Shown in pieces: positions 8,570 to 16,983 of a stretch of DNA of 64,000 bases. Every line of letters begins with the position of its first letter. The first letter of the stretch is position 1. The notes beneath the pieces were generated by a model, which had not been told where the DNA came from, made no database searches, and saw nothing but the letters and a program-made list of their open reading frames with translations. Position numbers and translations under genes: made by a program. The DNA is from Streptomyces monomycini (GTDB lineage: Bacteria > Actinomycetota > Actinomycetes > Streptomycetales > Streptomycetaceae): contig NZ_JAFIQY010000008.1 of the NCBI RefSeq assembly GCF_022271435.1, forward strand, positions 1 through 64,000, in the 5' to 3' direction.

Positions 8570-9286
8570 ATGCCGCACACCCACCGGGCCGGCCGGGACA
8601 CCATCGAGTCCCTGCTGGCAGCAGCCGCCGACGTCCTCGCCGAGTCCTACGGCGCCTACGACACCGTCGCGGCCCGTGACCGGCTCACCGGCGACACCTA
8701 CGAGGACACCGGGGCCGCGTACCCGGCCGGACCCCGCCCGGACGCCCCGGCGCCCACCGCCTACCCCAGCGCCCACGACGAGGCCGCCCACGAACTCGAC
8801 CTGGCCTGTGCCCTGGTGGTGAACGCCGCGGCGGCGGCGGACAGCCTGGCCCGGCTGGTCGACGACCATCGCATCGACCCCGAGGGCGCCCTGGTCTTCG
8901 CCTGCCTGCTGCACATCACCGGGCGGGCGGAGGCCGCCGACTTCTGGTGGCGGTTCGGCGCCGGCGGCGGCAGCCGGACGGCCGCCTACTGCCTGTACCT
9001 CTCCCACCGCCGGCACGGTGAGTTCCGCGACGCGGCCTACTGGCGGATGCAGGCCGTCCACGACCCGGACGAGGAACTGCCGGCACCGGTCGCCTTCGAC
9101 GCCGGGCGGCTGCTGCCGGACGCCGCCCGGCACGCCCTGCTCGTCCAGTGGCACAGCGGCCTCGCGCCCACCCTGCCCGCGGCCCTGGAGCGCGTCATCG
9201 ACCGCCTCGCCGTCGCGGGCGACGACGAGGACTTCGGCGCGATCCCCTGCCCGTCGCCGACGCTCGTGGACGACCTGCGGCAGTGA
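8570..9286 (+). CDS. Unknown protein coupled to the sigma factor
   Basis: 238 residues, ATG 3 bp downstream of the sigma-factor stop, so certainly co-transcribed. The first 70 residues are polar (RAGRDTIESLLAAAADVLAE, YGAYDTVAARDRL). The middle is helical and Ala-rich (DLACALVVNAAAAADSLARL), followed by a TPR-like stretch ALVFACLLHITGRAEAADFW, WRFGAGGGSRTAAYCLYLSH and YWRMQAVHDPDEE. No TM segment and no anti-sigma zinc motif is seen. The helical repeats and linkage suggest a partner of the sigma factor, but this is inference. Confidence 0.65.
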   Translation: MPHTHRAGRDTIESLLAAAADVLAESYGAYDTVAARDRLTGDTYEDTGAAYPAGPRPDAPAPTAYPSAHDEAAHELDLACALVVNAAAAADSLARLVDDHRIDPEGALVFACLLHITGRAEAADFWWRFGAGGGSRTAAYCLYLSHRRHGEFRDAAYWRMQAVHDPDEELPAPVAFDAGRLLPDAARHALLVQWHSGLAPTLPAALERVIDRLAVAGDDEDFGAIPCPSPTLVDDLRQ

Positions 9287-9451
9287 CCGGCGACCGGAAA
9301 GGACCGGCCGGGCGGACGCCGCATGGACGCGGCGGGCCGTGGCCGTCACCATCGGTAGCAACGGCACCACACGTACCGGACCCGGCAGCGCGTCCGCCGC
9401 CGGAGGACGGCACCCGCAGCGCACCGAGCGAGCCGACGGAGAGGCGTCCGT

Positions 9452-10783
9452 ATGGAGCGACGTACGGCCCAGGGCCGCAGTACGGGCACGGGGCACGGAG
9501 AGTCCGTGAACCTCGGCAGGGCCACGGATCGCCGTACGGCCCCGGGCCGCGGCGCCGGCCCGGGCCCCGGCACCGCCTCGGCCTCCTCCGCCCCCCTTCC
9601 CGAACGCGCCGAGGTCGTCATCGTCGGCGGTGGCGTGCTCGGGGCGAGCATCGCGTTCCACCTGGCGGAGGCCGGGGTGGGCGGCGTCCTGCTGCTGGAG
9701 CGGGACCGGCCCGCCGCCGGATCCTCGGGCAAGCCCATCGGCGGCGTACGCGCCCAGTTCTCCGACCCGCTCAACATCCGCATCGGCCGGCGCAGCCTGG
9801 AGGCGTGGCGGGCGTTCGGGGAACGGCCCGGCGCCGACATCGGGTTCGAGAGCGTGGGGTACCTCTTCCTGCTCGGCGACGCCACCGAACGCGCGCTGTT
9901 CGAGGAGGGGGTGGCGGCACAGAACGCGCTCGGGGTGCCCAGCCGGATCATCGGCCCGGCCGCGGCCGCCGCGCTGTGCCCGTACCTCGATCCGGACGGC
10001 TTCGTCGCCGCCGCGTACTGCCCGGCCGGCGGGTACGCGCTGCCGCGGGAGGCGGTGACCGGCTACCTGCGCGCGGCCGCCCGGTACGGCGCGGACATCC
10101 GTACGCACTGCCCCGTCACCGCGATCGACACCCGCGACGGCGCCCTCGACGCGGTACGGACACCGCGCGGCACCGTCCGCACCACCACGGTCGTCTGCTG
10201 TGCGGGCGCCTGGTCCGCCGAGGTCGGCGCGATGGCCGGGGTACGGCTGCCCGTGACCCCGCTACGCCGCCAGATCGCCTTCACCGGACCGCTGGACACC
10301 CCGCCGCCCCGCATCCCCTTCACCCTCGACTTCGCCTCCACGGCCTACTTCCACAACGACGGCGCGGGCGGGCTGCTGCTCGGCATGTCGGACCCGCGCC
10401 AGGAACCGGGCTTCGGCCGGGAGTTCAGCCGGGAGTGGCTGGAACCTTTCCGTGCGGCCGTGGGCCGCCGGGCCCCCGCCCTGGCCACGATGCCGGCCCG
10501 TCACGGCTGGGCCGGCCTCTACGAGACCACCCCCGACAACAACGCCCTCATCGGCGAGGCCGCGGACGTCCCCCGCTTCCTGTACGCCACCGGGTTCTCC
10601 GGCCACGGCTTCCTCCAGGCGCCCGCCGTGGGGGAGCTGGTCCGCGATCTGTACCTGGGCCGGGAGCCGTTCCTCGACGTCGGCCCGCTGGCCGCCACGC
10701 GGTTCGACGGCCGGCCCGCCGGTACGGGGGAGGAGGGGAACGTAGGGCACCACGGTGCCCGCCCGGAAGCACACGTCATCTGA
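9452..10783 (+). CDS. FAD-dependent amine oxidase of the lysine/pipecolate operon (DAO family)
   Basis: 443 residues. After a disordered 50-residue head comes the ADP-binding Rossmann motif VVIVGGGVLGASIAFHLAEA and LLLERD. C-terminal DAO-fold motifs follow: WAGLYETTPDNNALIG, YATGFSGHGFLQAPAVGEL. The GTG at 9506 is an alternative start that would remove most of the odd head, but 9452 has a good GGAGAGG site. The family oxidises secondary or N-methyl amino acids. Upstream of HglS and an antiquitin-type dehydrogenase it is best read as the oxidase step of lysine catabolism (pipecolate to piperideine-6-carboxylate, AmaA-like); the substrate is inferred from context. Confidence 0.78.
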   Translation: MERRTAQGRSTGTGHGESVNLGRATDRRTAPGRGAGPGPGTASASSAPLPERAEVVIVGGGVLGASIAFHLAEAGVGGVLLLERDRPAAGSSGKPIGGVRAQFSDPLNIRIGRRSLEAWRAFGERPGADIGFESVGYLFLLGDATERALFEEGVAAQNALGVPSRIIGPAAAAALCPYLDPDGFVAAAYCPAGGYALPREAVTGYLRAAARYGADIRTHCPVTAIDTRDGALDAVRTPRGTVRTTTVVCCAGAWSAEVGAMAGVRLPVTPLRRQIAFTGPLDTPPPRIPFTLDFASTAYFHNDGAGGLLLGMSDPRQEPGFGREFSREWLEPFRAAVGRRAPALATMPARHGWAGLYETTPDNNALIGEAADVPRFLYATGFSGHGFLQAPAVGELVRDLYLGREPFLDVGPLAATRFDGRPAGTGEEGNVGHHGARPEAHVI

Positions 10784-10810
10784 CGCCCGGCCCACGCCGA
10801 GGAGGACCGT

Positions 10811-12343
10811 TTGATTTCCACCTGGCGGCTGCGCGCCGCCTTCGCCCGCCGGCTGTCCGTCATGTACGGCGCCGAGGTCCCCGCGTACACCACCCTCCTG
10901 GAGGTGACGGGCGAGGTGAACGACGAGGTCGCGCGCCGCGACCCGGACGCCGGGCGGCTGGGCGGCATCGAACGGGTCGCCGCGGAGCGGCACAGCGCCA
11001 TCCGCGTCGGCACACCCCGCGAACTGCGCCAGGCAGGCCAGGTGTTCGCCGCGCTGGGGATGCGTCCGGTGGGCTTCTACGACCTGCGGGACGCCACCAC
11101 GAGCGCGGTACCGGTGGTCTCCACCGCCTTCCGCCCCGTCGAGCCCGCGGAACTCGACCGCAACCCCTTCCGCGTCTTCACCTCGATGCTCACCGCCGCC
11201 GACCGCCGGTTCTTCGACGCCGGACTCCAGGCCCGGCTGGAGACCTTCCTGGACCGCCGCACGCTCTTCCCGCCCGAACTGCTCACCCTCGCCGAGCACG
11301 CCGAACGCGAGCACGGCCTCGCCCCGGAGCAGGCGGAACGCTTCCTGACACTGGCGGTCGCCGCCTTCGAACTGTCCCCCGAGCCGGTGGACCGCGCCTG
11401 GTACCGCGAACTCGCCCGGATCTCCGCCGTCGCCGCCGACATCGGCGGCGTCACCAGCACCCACGTCAACCACCTCACCCCACGCGTCCTGGACATCGAC
11501 GCGCTCTACCGGCGGATGGCGGACCGCGGCATCACCATGATCGACGAGATCCAGGGGCCACCCCGCTGGGACGGCCCCGACGTCCTGCTGCGGCAGACCT
11601 CCTTCCGCGCGCTGGACGAACCCCGTGCCTTCCGCGAACCGGACGGCAGCGTGACCACCGGCGCGTTGCGGGTGCGGTTCGGCGAGGTCGAGGCGCGCGG
11701 CATCGCCCTGAGCCGTACGGGCCGCGCCCGCTACGACGCGCTCACCGCGGAGACGGACCGGCGGTTCGCCGAGGAGACGGAGCGGCGGCTTGCCGCGGAG
11801 CGGGACCGATGGGGCGCCGCGGAGAAGGACCGACGGAGCGCCACGGAGACGGGCCCGCGGCGCTCCGCGGCGACGGACCCGCGGAGCGCCCGCGAAGGGA
11901 ACAGCGGCGGCCCCACCCGGCAGGACATGGCCCGCCCCCTCTGGGAGGCCGGTTTCCCGCGCTCGGAACAGCAGCTCGCCGCCGAAGGGCTGGGCTACTT
12001 CACGTACGCCCCGGCAGCCGCCCGCCCGCGCGACGGGCAGCACCCGCCCGCCGACCTGGCCGGGCTGCTGGAACACGGCTGGCTGACCGCCCGCCCGATC
12101 GTCTACGAGGACTTCCTGCCCCGCTCGGCCGCCGGGATCTTCACCTCCAACCTGACCGGCCACGGCACCCGGGACACCGCCCGCACCGGGACGCCCTACG
12201 ACGAACACCGGCTCGCCGAAGCCGTCGGCCGTCCCGTGCACGACCCCTTCCAGATCTACGCCGCACAGCAGGACGCCTCGCTACGGCGCTCCCTGGAGGC
12301 GCTGGGAGCGGACGACGCCCTTCGCGAACTGTTCCCCTCCTGA
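10811..12343 (+). CDS. hglS: 2-oxoadipate dioxygenase/decarboxylase (DUF1338)
   Basis: 510 residues, TTG start with GAGGAGG 6 bp upstream. It matches the DUF1338/HglS (YdcJ) family: MISTWRLRAAFARRLSVMYG, ERHSAIRVG (His61), ISAVAADIGGVTSTHVNHLT (His218/221), FGEVEARGIAL (Glu292/294). These His/Glu residues are the expected metal ligands. HglS converts 2-oxoadipate to 2-hydroxyglutarate in the aminoadipate branch of lysine breakdown. An insertion at about residues 313-370 is a degenerate Arg/Glu/Ala-rich repeat (ETDRRFAEETERRLAAERDR and similar) between the E292/294 strand and the conserved C-terminal WEAGFPRSE; it is probably a flexible loop. Middle gene of a three-gene operon. Confidence 0.85.
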   Translation: MISTWRLRAAFARRLSVMYGAEVPAYTTLLEVTGEVNDEVARRDPDAGRLGGIERVAAERHSAIRVGTPRELRQAGQVFAALGMRPVGFYDLRDATTSAVPVVSTAFRPVEPAELDRNPFRVFTSMLTAADRRFFDAGLQARLETFLDRRTLFPPELLTLAEHAEREHGLAPEQAERFLTLAVAAFELSPEPVDRAWYRELARISAVAADIGGVTSTHVNHLTPRVLDIDALYRRMADRGITMIDEIQGPPRWDGPDVLLRQTSFRALDEPRAFREPDGSVTTGALRVRFGEVEARGIALSRTGRARYDALTAETDRRFAEETERRLAAERDRWGAAEKDRRSATETGPRRSAATDPRSAREGNSGGPTRQDMARPLWEAGFPRSEQQLAAEGLGYFTYAPAAARPRDGQHPPADLAGLLEHGWLTARPIVYEDFLPRSAAGIFTSNLTGHGTRDTARTGTPYDEHRLAEAVGRPVHDPFQIYAAQQDASLRRSLEALGADDALRELFPS

Positions 12344-12420
12344 GGGCCGCGCCCGACTTCCGGTCCGTACCGGTCCGCCCCCGCCCGTCACCTCCCCTCG
12401 CGCCGAAGGAGACACCCGCC

Positions 12421-13956
12421 GTGAGCACCCGCACCCAGCTCCCCAGCACCGCAGAACTCCGCGACCTGGCCGCCGACCGGCTGCGCCGCTGCGGCGTCGC
12501 GACCGTCCCCGAGGGCACCGGGATCACCGCCCGTACGCCGCTCACCGGCGGCGTCCTGTACCGGCTGCCCGCCGCCACCGCCGAGGAGGCCGACGCGGCC
12601 GTCACCGCGGCCGAAGCCGCGTTCCGCGAGTGGCGTACCGTCCCCGCGCCCCAGCGGGGCGCGCTGGTCAAACGGTTCGGCGAACTGCTCACCGAGCACC
12701 AGGACGCGCTCGCCGACCTCGTCACCGTCGAGGCCGGCAAGATCCGGTCCGAAGCGCTCGGCGAGGTACGGGAGATGACCGACGTCTGCGACTTCGCCGT
12801 CGGACTGTCCCGGCAGCTCTACGGACGCACGATGGCCTGCGAACGCCCCGGCCACCGCCTCGCGGAGACCTGGCACCCGCTCGGCGTGACCGGTGTGCTG
12901 TCCGCCTTCAACTTCCCGGTCGCCGTCTGGTCCTGGAACACCGCGATCGCCCTGGTCTGCGGCGACCCGGTCGTGTGGAAGCCCTCCGAACTGACTCCGC
13001 TGACCGCGCTGGCCTGCGACGCCCTGCTGGCCCGCGCGATCGCCGACACGGGCGCGCCGGCCGCGCTGCACCGGCTGCTCCTCGGCGGCCGGGAGACCGG
13101 CGCGCTGCTCGCCGACGACCCGCGCATCGCACTGCTCAGCGCGACCGGCTCGGTCCGGATGGGACGGGCGGTGGCCCCGCGGGTGGCCGCCCGCTTCGGC
13201 CGCTGCCTGCTGGAACTCGGCGGCAACAACGCCGCCGTGGTCACCCCGTCCGCCGACCTCGACCTCGCGGTCCGCGGCATCGTCTTCTCGGCCGCCGGGA
13301 CCGCGGGCCAGCGCTGTACGACCCTGCGCCGGCTGATCGTGCACGAGGACGTCGCGGACCGCCTGACCGAGAAGATCACGAACGCCTACGGGCAACTGCC
13401 GGTCGGCAACCCCTTCGACGCCGCCACGCTCGTCGGGCCGCTGATCAATCCCGCTGCCCACGCGGCCATGGCCAAGGCGCTGGACGCGGCGCGGGACGAC
13501 GGCGGCACCGTCCTGACCGGGGGCGAAGCGCACCTCACCGACCAGGTACCGGACGCCGCCTACGTGAGTCCGGCGCTCGTGCGGATGCCGGCGCAGACCG
13601 CCGTCGTCCGCACCGAGACCTTCGCGCCCATCCTGTACGTGCTGACCTACCGCACCTTCGAGGAGGCCGTCGCCCTGCACAACGGCGTGCCGCAGGGCCT
13701 GTCGTCCAGCGTCTTCACCCGGGACCAGCGGGAGGCCGAGCGCTTCCTGGCCGCCGACGGCTCCGACTGCGGCATCGCCAACGTCAACATCGGTACGTCG
13801 GGCGCGGAGATCGGCGGCGCTTTCGGCGGGGAGAAGGAGACCGGCGGCGGCCGGGAGTCCGGTTCGGACGCCTGGCGCGCGTACATGCGCCGGGTCACCA
13901 CCACCGTCAACTACTCGGACGACCTGCCGCTGGCGCAGGGCGTCAACTTCCTCTAG
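12421..13956 (+). CDS. amaB: Aminoadipate-semialdehyde dehydrogenase (ALDH7/antiquitin type)
   Basis: 511 residues, GTG start with AAGGAG 9 bp upstream. The ALDH fold is complete: VLSAFNFPVAVWSWNTAIAL and WKPSELTPLTALA (NAD site), the catalytic-base region CLLELGGNNAAVV, and catalytic Cys299 in GTAGQRCTTLRR. The C-terminus GAFGGEKETGGGRESGSDAW followed by RVTTTVNYSDDLPLAQGV is nearly the antiquitin (ALDH7A1) tail, whose carboxylate-binding residues are specific for alpha-aminoadipate semialdehyde. With HglS directly upstream this supports lysine to aminoadipate to oxoadipate catabolism. A long overlapping frame running through the operon is a shadow. Confidence 0.88.
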   Translation: MSTRTQLPSTAELRDLAADRLRRCGVATVPEGTGITARTPLTGGVLYRLPAATAEEADAAVTAAEAAFREWRTVPAPQRGALVKRFGELLTEHQDALADLVTVEAGKIRSEALGEVREMTDVCDFAVGLSRQLYGRTMACERPGHRLAETWHPLGVTGVLSAFNFPVAVWSWNTAIALVCGDPVVWKPSELTPLTALACDALLARAIADTGAPAALHRLLLGGRETGALLADDPRIALLSATGSVRMGRAVAPRVAARFGRCLLELGGNNAAVVTPSADLDLAVRGIVFSAAGTAGQRCTTLRRLIVHEDVADRLTEKITNAYGQLPVGNPFDAATLVGPLINPAAHAAMAKALDAARDDGGTVLTGGEAHLTDQVPDAAYVSPALVRMPAQTAVVRTETFAPILYVLTYRTFEEAVALHNGVPQGLSSSVFTRDQREAERFLAADGSDCGIANVNIGTSGAEIGGAFGGEKETGGGRESGSDAWRAYMRRVTTTVNYSDDLPLAQGVNFL

Positions 13957-13992
13957 AGCCGCGGGCCCGTGGGTGGGGTGCCCGTCCGGCGG

Positions 13993-14346
13993 TCAGTTGA
14001 GGGCCCGGGCGGGCAGCAGCCGTTCGATGACGACGAAACGCTCGTCGAGCGGTGCCAGGCGCAGCAGCCTGCGGACCACGGGACGCGGTCCGAGCAGCAT
14101 CAGACGGCCGCCGCGGTCGACCACCCGTTCGCGGATCCGGCACAGCAGGGCGAGGCCGCTGCAGTCCATGAACGTGACCTGACCCAGGTTCACGACCACC
14201 GTGCCGGGCCGGGGTGGCAACACCTCGCCGAGGAGGGGCTGCAAGGTCAGCGCCAAGGCGAGGTCGAGCTCTCCCTTGAGCGCGAGCACGAACTGGTCTC
14301 CGACCACGTACGTGAGCAAGGCCGTGTCGGCGGTACGTTCGGTCAT
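13993..14346 (-). CDS. STAS-domain anti-sigma factor antagonist
   Basis: 117 residues from ATG 14346. The STAS fold shows FVLALKGELDLALALTLQPL, then VVVNLGQVTFMDCSGLALLC, where the Ser of DCSG is the conserved phosphorylation site of SpoIIAA/RsbV-type antagonists, then GGRLMLLGPRPVVRRLLRL. Such proteins release sigma-B-family factors from anti-sigma kinases according to their phosphorylation. The partner kinase and sigma are not adjacent. It converges with the lysine operon. Confidence 0.85.
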   Translation of the reverse strand: MTERTADTALLTYVVGDQFVLALKGELDLALALTLQPLLGEVLPPRPGTVVVNLGQVTFMDCSGLALLCRIRERVVDRGGRLMLLGPRPVVRRLLRLAPLDERFVVIERLLPARALN

Positions 14347-14580
14347 GGCGCCCCCCACCGGATGCGCAGGCCGCGAGAGCGCGGCTTCTGGCTGATGGCA
14401 CCGGGGGCCGGGGTGCAGAAAAACCGTAGCGGGACGTTTACGGGGAGAATCGATCAGCCAAGGTCGCATCCCTCGAACGGGTGAAGCCTTGCGCTATCTC
14501 TTGACGGATGTGCCGCGATACGGAACGCGCTTCGGGCCGGGCGCCTCGACCACCGACGCCCGGCCCGGAGCGGCACGCGA

Positions 14581-14775
14581 TCAGGACTGCGGCGGCTGGT
14601 TCTGGCCCTGATCCCTGCCGAGCTGGTCCTTGAGCTTGTCCTGGGCCGTGTCGACCTGACTGCTGTATTTGCCCTGGGACTTCTCGTCGACGAAGTCGCC
14701 GGCCTTGTCGACGCCCTTCCCGGCCTGGTCCTCGTGACCCTTCAGCATCTGCTTGAGCTTGTCCAACACGGACAT
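14581..14775 (-). CDS. MT0933-like 'antitoxin' family small protein
   Basis: 64 residues, strongly charged: MSVLDKLKQMLKGHEDQAGK, GVDKAGDFVDEKSQGKYSSQ, VDTAQDKLKDQL. This matches the small actinobacterial family annotated as antitoxin (MT0933/Rv0909-like), which is CsbD-like in composition. No toxin gene is beside it, so a stress role is equally likely. A GGAGGA site lies just before the ATG. Followed after 120 bp by another minus-strand gene. Confidence 0.75.
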   Translation of the reverse strand: MSVLDKLKQMLKGHEDQAGKGVDKAGDFVDEKSQGKYSSQVDTAQDKLKDQLGRDQGQNQPPQS

Positions 14776-14896
14776 GAGTCGTCCTCCTCGCCACTGACGC
14801 CCCCACCTCTCCAGGGTCGCCGGGTCCGGCCGAATCCGCATCCGGGGTGCCGTGCGCCCGTACGCGGCGGGCCGGCACGAAGGGCCGAAAAAGCTG

Positions 14897-15409
14897 TCAG
14901 GACGGGCGGCCCTGCAAGGTGCGCACGGGAATCAGACAGTGCGCGGAGCTCTTGATCACGCCCTCGTCGCCCGCGAAGGCCCGCAGCATGTCCTCGCTGA
15001 CCGGCCCGCCCGGCTTCGCCTCCGGCCACGGCCGGGTGGCGAACATGCCGTACACCTGCCCCCGGTGGTCCGCCGCCGCCAGCCACTCCGGCGGCACCGG
15101 GCACTGCGCGCTGAAGATCGGCATCGTCAGCACCGCCCGCCCGGCCTCGACGATCAGCGTCAGCGGGAGGGAGGGGGTGCGGGAGGCGTCCTGGAGTTCG
15201 CCGCCGACCAGCAGCCCGGCCTGGCTGAGCATGGTGCCCATGACCTCGGTCCCGGTCTCCGGGCCGTCCTTGCCGTCGCCGAGGGAGTAGGTGAGCAGGA
15301 AGGGTACGTCGTGACCATCCTCGGGGTGCGCGCCGCTCCAGCCGATCATCATGAGCGTGCCCAGCTGGCTGTACGGAGGGTTGCCGGTGGTGGCCTGGGA
15401 TGTGGTCAT
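14897..15409 (-). CDS. DUF5949-like conserved Streptomyces protein
   Basis: 170 residues from ATG 15409. Cytosolic, no signal or TM segment. Readable features: LGTLMMIGWSGAHPEDGHDV, PFLLTYSLGDGKDGPETG, LPLTLIVEAGRAVLTMPIFS, PEWLAAADHRGQVYGMFATR and PWPEAKPGGPVSEDML. This layout resembles the DUF5949 family of Streptomyces from memory; biochemical function is unknown. Confidence 0.65.
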   Translation of the reverse strand: MTTSQATTGNPPYSQLGTLMMIGWSGAHPEDGHDVPFLLTYSLGDGKDGPETGTEVMGTMLSQAGLLVGGELQDASRTPSLPLTLIVEAGRAVLTMPIFSAQCPVPPEWLAAADHRGQVYGMFATRPWPEAKPGGPVSEDMLRAFAGDEGVIKSSAHCLIPVRTLQGRPS

Positions 15410-15734
15410 GGCGGGCACCTTAGTGACCTTCACGCGCCGTCGTCCGCGCGCTTCACCCGGTTGGCGGAGCCGCGCCGGCATCCCAGCCGAACGAGGTCCG
15501 GAGGGTCACCCGTACCGGCGATCCCGAGGGGTCCGTATGCCGCGCGAGCGGCCCTGTACGGCCGCGGGTACGGCACCGTACGGCCGCGGTCCGGCGGCGG
15601 CCGGGCCCCGGCGGCCGGTTCGCGCGTCCCGGGCGCGGGCACCATGACGGCAGGCCCGGCAACGGCACGGGACACGGTGCTCCCGGCGGTGGGCCCGGTG
15701 CCGCGACCCGGTGTCGGAGGGGAGTGGGGGCCCG
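15410..15734. promoter_or_regulatory. Divergent intergenic region, no gene seen
   Basis: 325 bp between the DUF5949-like gene and the transglycosylase-like gene. It is very GC-rich with scattered GTACGG motifs (ccgtacgg, ggtacggc) that are common background in this genome. No credible ORF, hairpin of note or canonical promoter was recognised. Confidence 0.3.
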
Positions 15735-16175
15735 ATGGACCTTTCCGAGGTGGAGTACCACGACCCCGACGACGCGTCGGGCGAGGAGGCGATGGCCGGC
15801 TACGCCCGGCTGGCCTGCGAACTGACCGGCATGGACCCCCGGTACGGCATACCGGCGCTGGTCACGATCGCGCGGCGGGAGTCCGCGTACAACCATCCGC
15901 GCTGGCGGGTGAACACCACCGACGGCAACGCCTGGGGCCCGGTCATGACCGACGGGCACCCGCGCAACTGCTCACGCGGCGCCACCCAGTGCGTTCCGCC
16001 GACCTTCGCCGCGTACCACCGGTGCGGCACCGCCCGCACGCCGTACGACGTGGTGGCCTGCATGACCGCGACCATCGGGTACGTCCGCGACCGGTACGGC
16101 GTCGACGAGTCCGGCTCGAACTTCGCGGAGCGGGTGCAGCAGGCCGACCCGACCCGGCCGCCGAAGGGGTACTGA
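15735..16175 (+). CDS. SLT-like lytic transglycosylase domain protein, no signal peptide
   Basis: 146 residues from ATG 15735 (GGAGGGGAGTGG upstream). It resembles the SLT/phage-endolysin goose-lysozyme-like fold: PALVTIARRESAYNHPRW with the probable catalytic Glu in RRES, SRGATQCVPPTFAAYH aligning with the SxGxxQ.xPxT motif, and VACMTATIGYVRDRYG aligning with the final NIxAGxxYI helix. Lack of a signal peptide is odd for a cell-wall enzyme and suggests non-classical export or a phage-derived domain. C-terminus ends TRPPKGY. Confidence 0.7.
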   Translation: MDLSEVEYHDPDDASGEEAMAGYARLACELTGMDPRYGIPALVTIARRESAYNHPRWRVNTTDGNAWGPVMTDGHPRNCSRGATQCVPPTFAAYHRCGTARTPYDVVACMTATIGYVRDRYGVDESGSNFAERVQQADPTRPPKGY

Positions 16176-16221
16176 AGCGGGGGCCGGTGGGTCGTGCCGC
16201 GGGCGGCAGACGGCGGGCGGC

Positions 16222-16809
16222 TCAGGCGATGGCGCCTTCCGTCCAGGCCCGGTCGAGGATCTCGTCCACGGTCTGCTCGACGGTCTGGTGCGTGGTGTCC
16301 AGCCACAGCCCGATCGGCGGGGTGTGCTCGCGCAGCGCCGTGTCGAGGTCGCGCACGCTCCAGTCGGGCCCGTACGCCGTCTTGGCCCGGGCCGCCTCCC
16401 GCCGCTCGACCGCCGACGGGTCCGGGGTCAGCACGACCACCGCCAGCGGGCGGGTCCTGATGTGCTCGGCCATCTCGGTCAGATGCTCGCCGAGCAGGAT
16501 GTCCTGGGCGATCACGGTGAACCCGGCCTGGGCGTACTGGTCGGCGCAGGCGGCGGTCAGCCGGTGCCGTAGCCGCAGCTGCGCGAGGGCCGACGCGCCG
16601 GCGTCGGGCGTCATCTCCTCCCGCCCCCGGACGACCATGCGCCGGAAGGTGTCACCGCGCAGGTGCACCGACCGCGCCAGCCGCTCGGCGAGTGCCTGCG
16701 CCACGGAGGACTTCCCGGCGGCCTGAATGCCCGTCAGTACGACGACACCCGGGCCGAGCCACGGTCCCCGGGGTGTGATGGGCGCGCTGTCGGTGGAGTG
16801 TGCCGTCAT
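16222..16809 (-). CDS. P-loop kinase / phosphotransferase-like ATPase
   Basis: 195 residues. Walker A is GVVVLTGIQAAGKSSVAQAL at about residues 21-40; a lid/substrate segment LRGDTFRRMVVRGREEM follows, and VIAQDILLGEHL supplies a probable acidic residue. Organisation is that of small AAA_33 / chloramphenicol-phosphotransferase-like kinases. The substrate is not identifiable; a resistance role is possible but unsupported by context. It stands alone on the minus strand. Confidence 0.75.
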   Translation of the reverse strand: MTAHSTDSAPITPRGPWLGPGVVVLTGIQAAGKSSVAQALAERLARSVHLRGDTFRRMVVRGREEMTPDAGASALAQLRLRHRLTAACADQYAQAGFTVIAQDILLGEHLTEMAEHIRTRPLAVVVLTPDPSAVERREAARAKTAYGPDWSVRDLDTALREHTPPIGLWLDTTHQTVEQTVDEILDRAWTEGAIA

Positions 16810-16983
16810 GCGTTCGGCTGCCTTTCCGCGCGGGGTTCCGGCCGGTCGCGGAGCCGTCGGGGCCGCTCCGCCGGGGCATCGTAACGCCCGCGCCGAGCAC
16901 GGCGGATGCCTGCCGGTGCGGTACGGGCGCGGCGGGGCGGTGCCCGCCCCTGGCCGTCTGCCCCTCGCCGCCCGTCCTCGCTG

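Noticed and set aside
9148..13956. A 1602-codon frame spanning the lysine operon
   Set aside because: Its first part is Arg/Pro/Gly shadow of the FAD oxidase and HglS genes; only the final 511 codons, the aldehyde dehydrogenase, are real.
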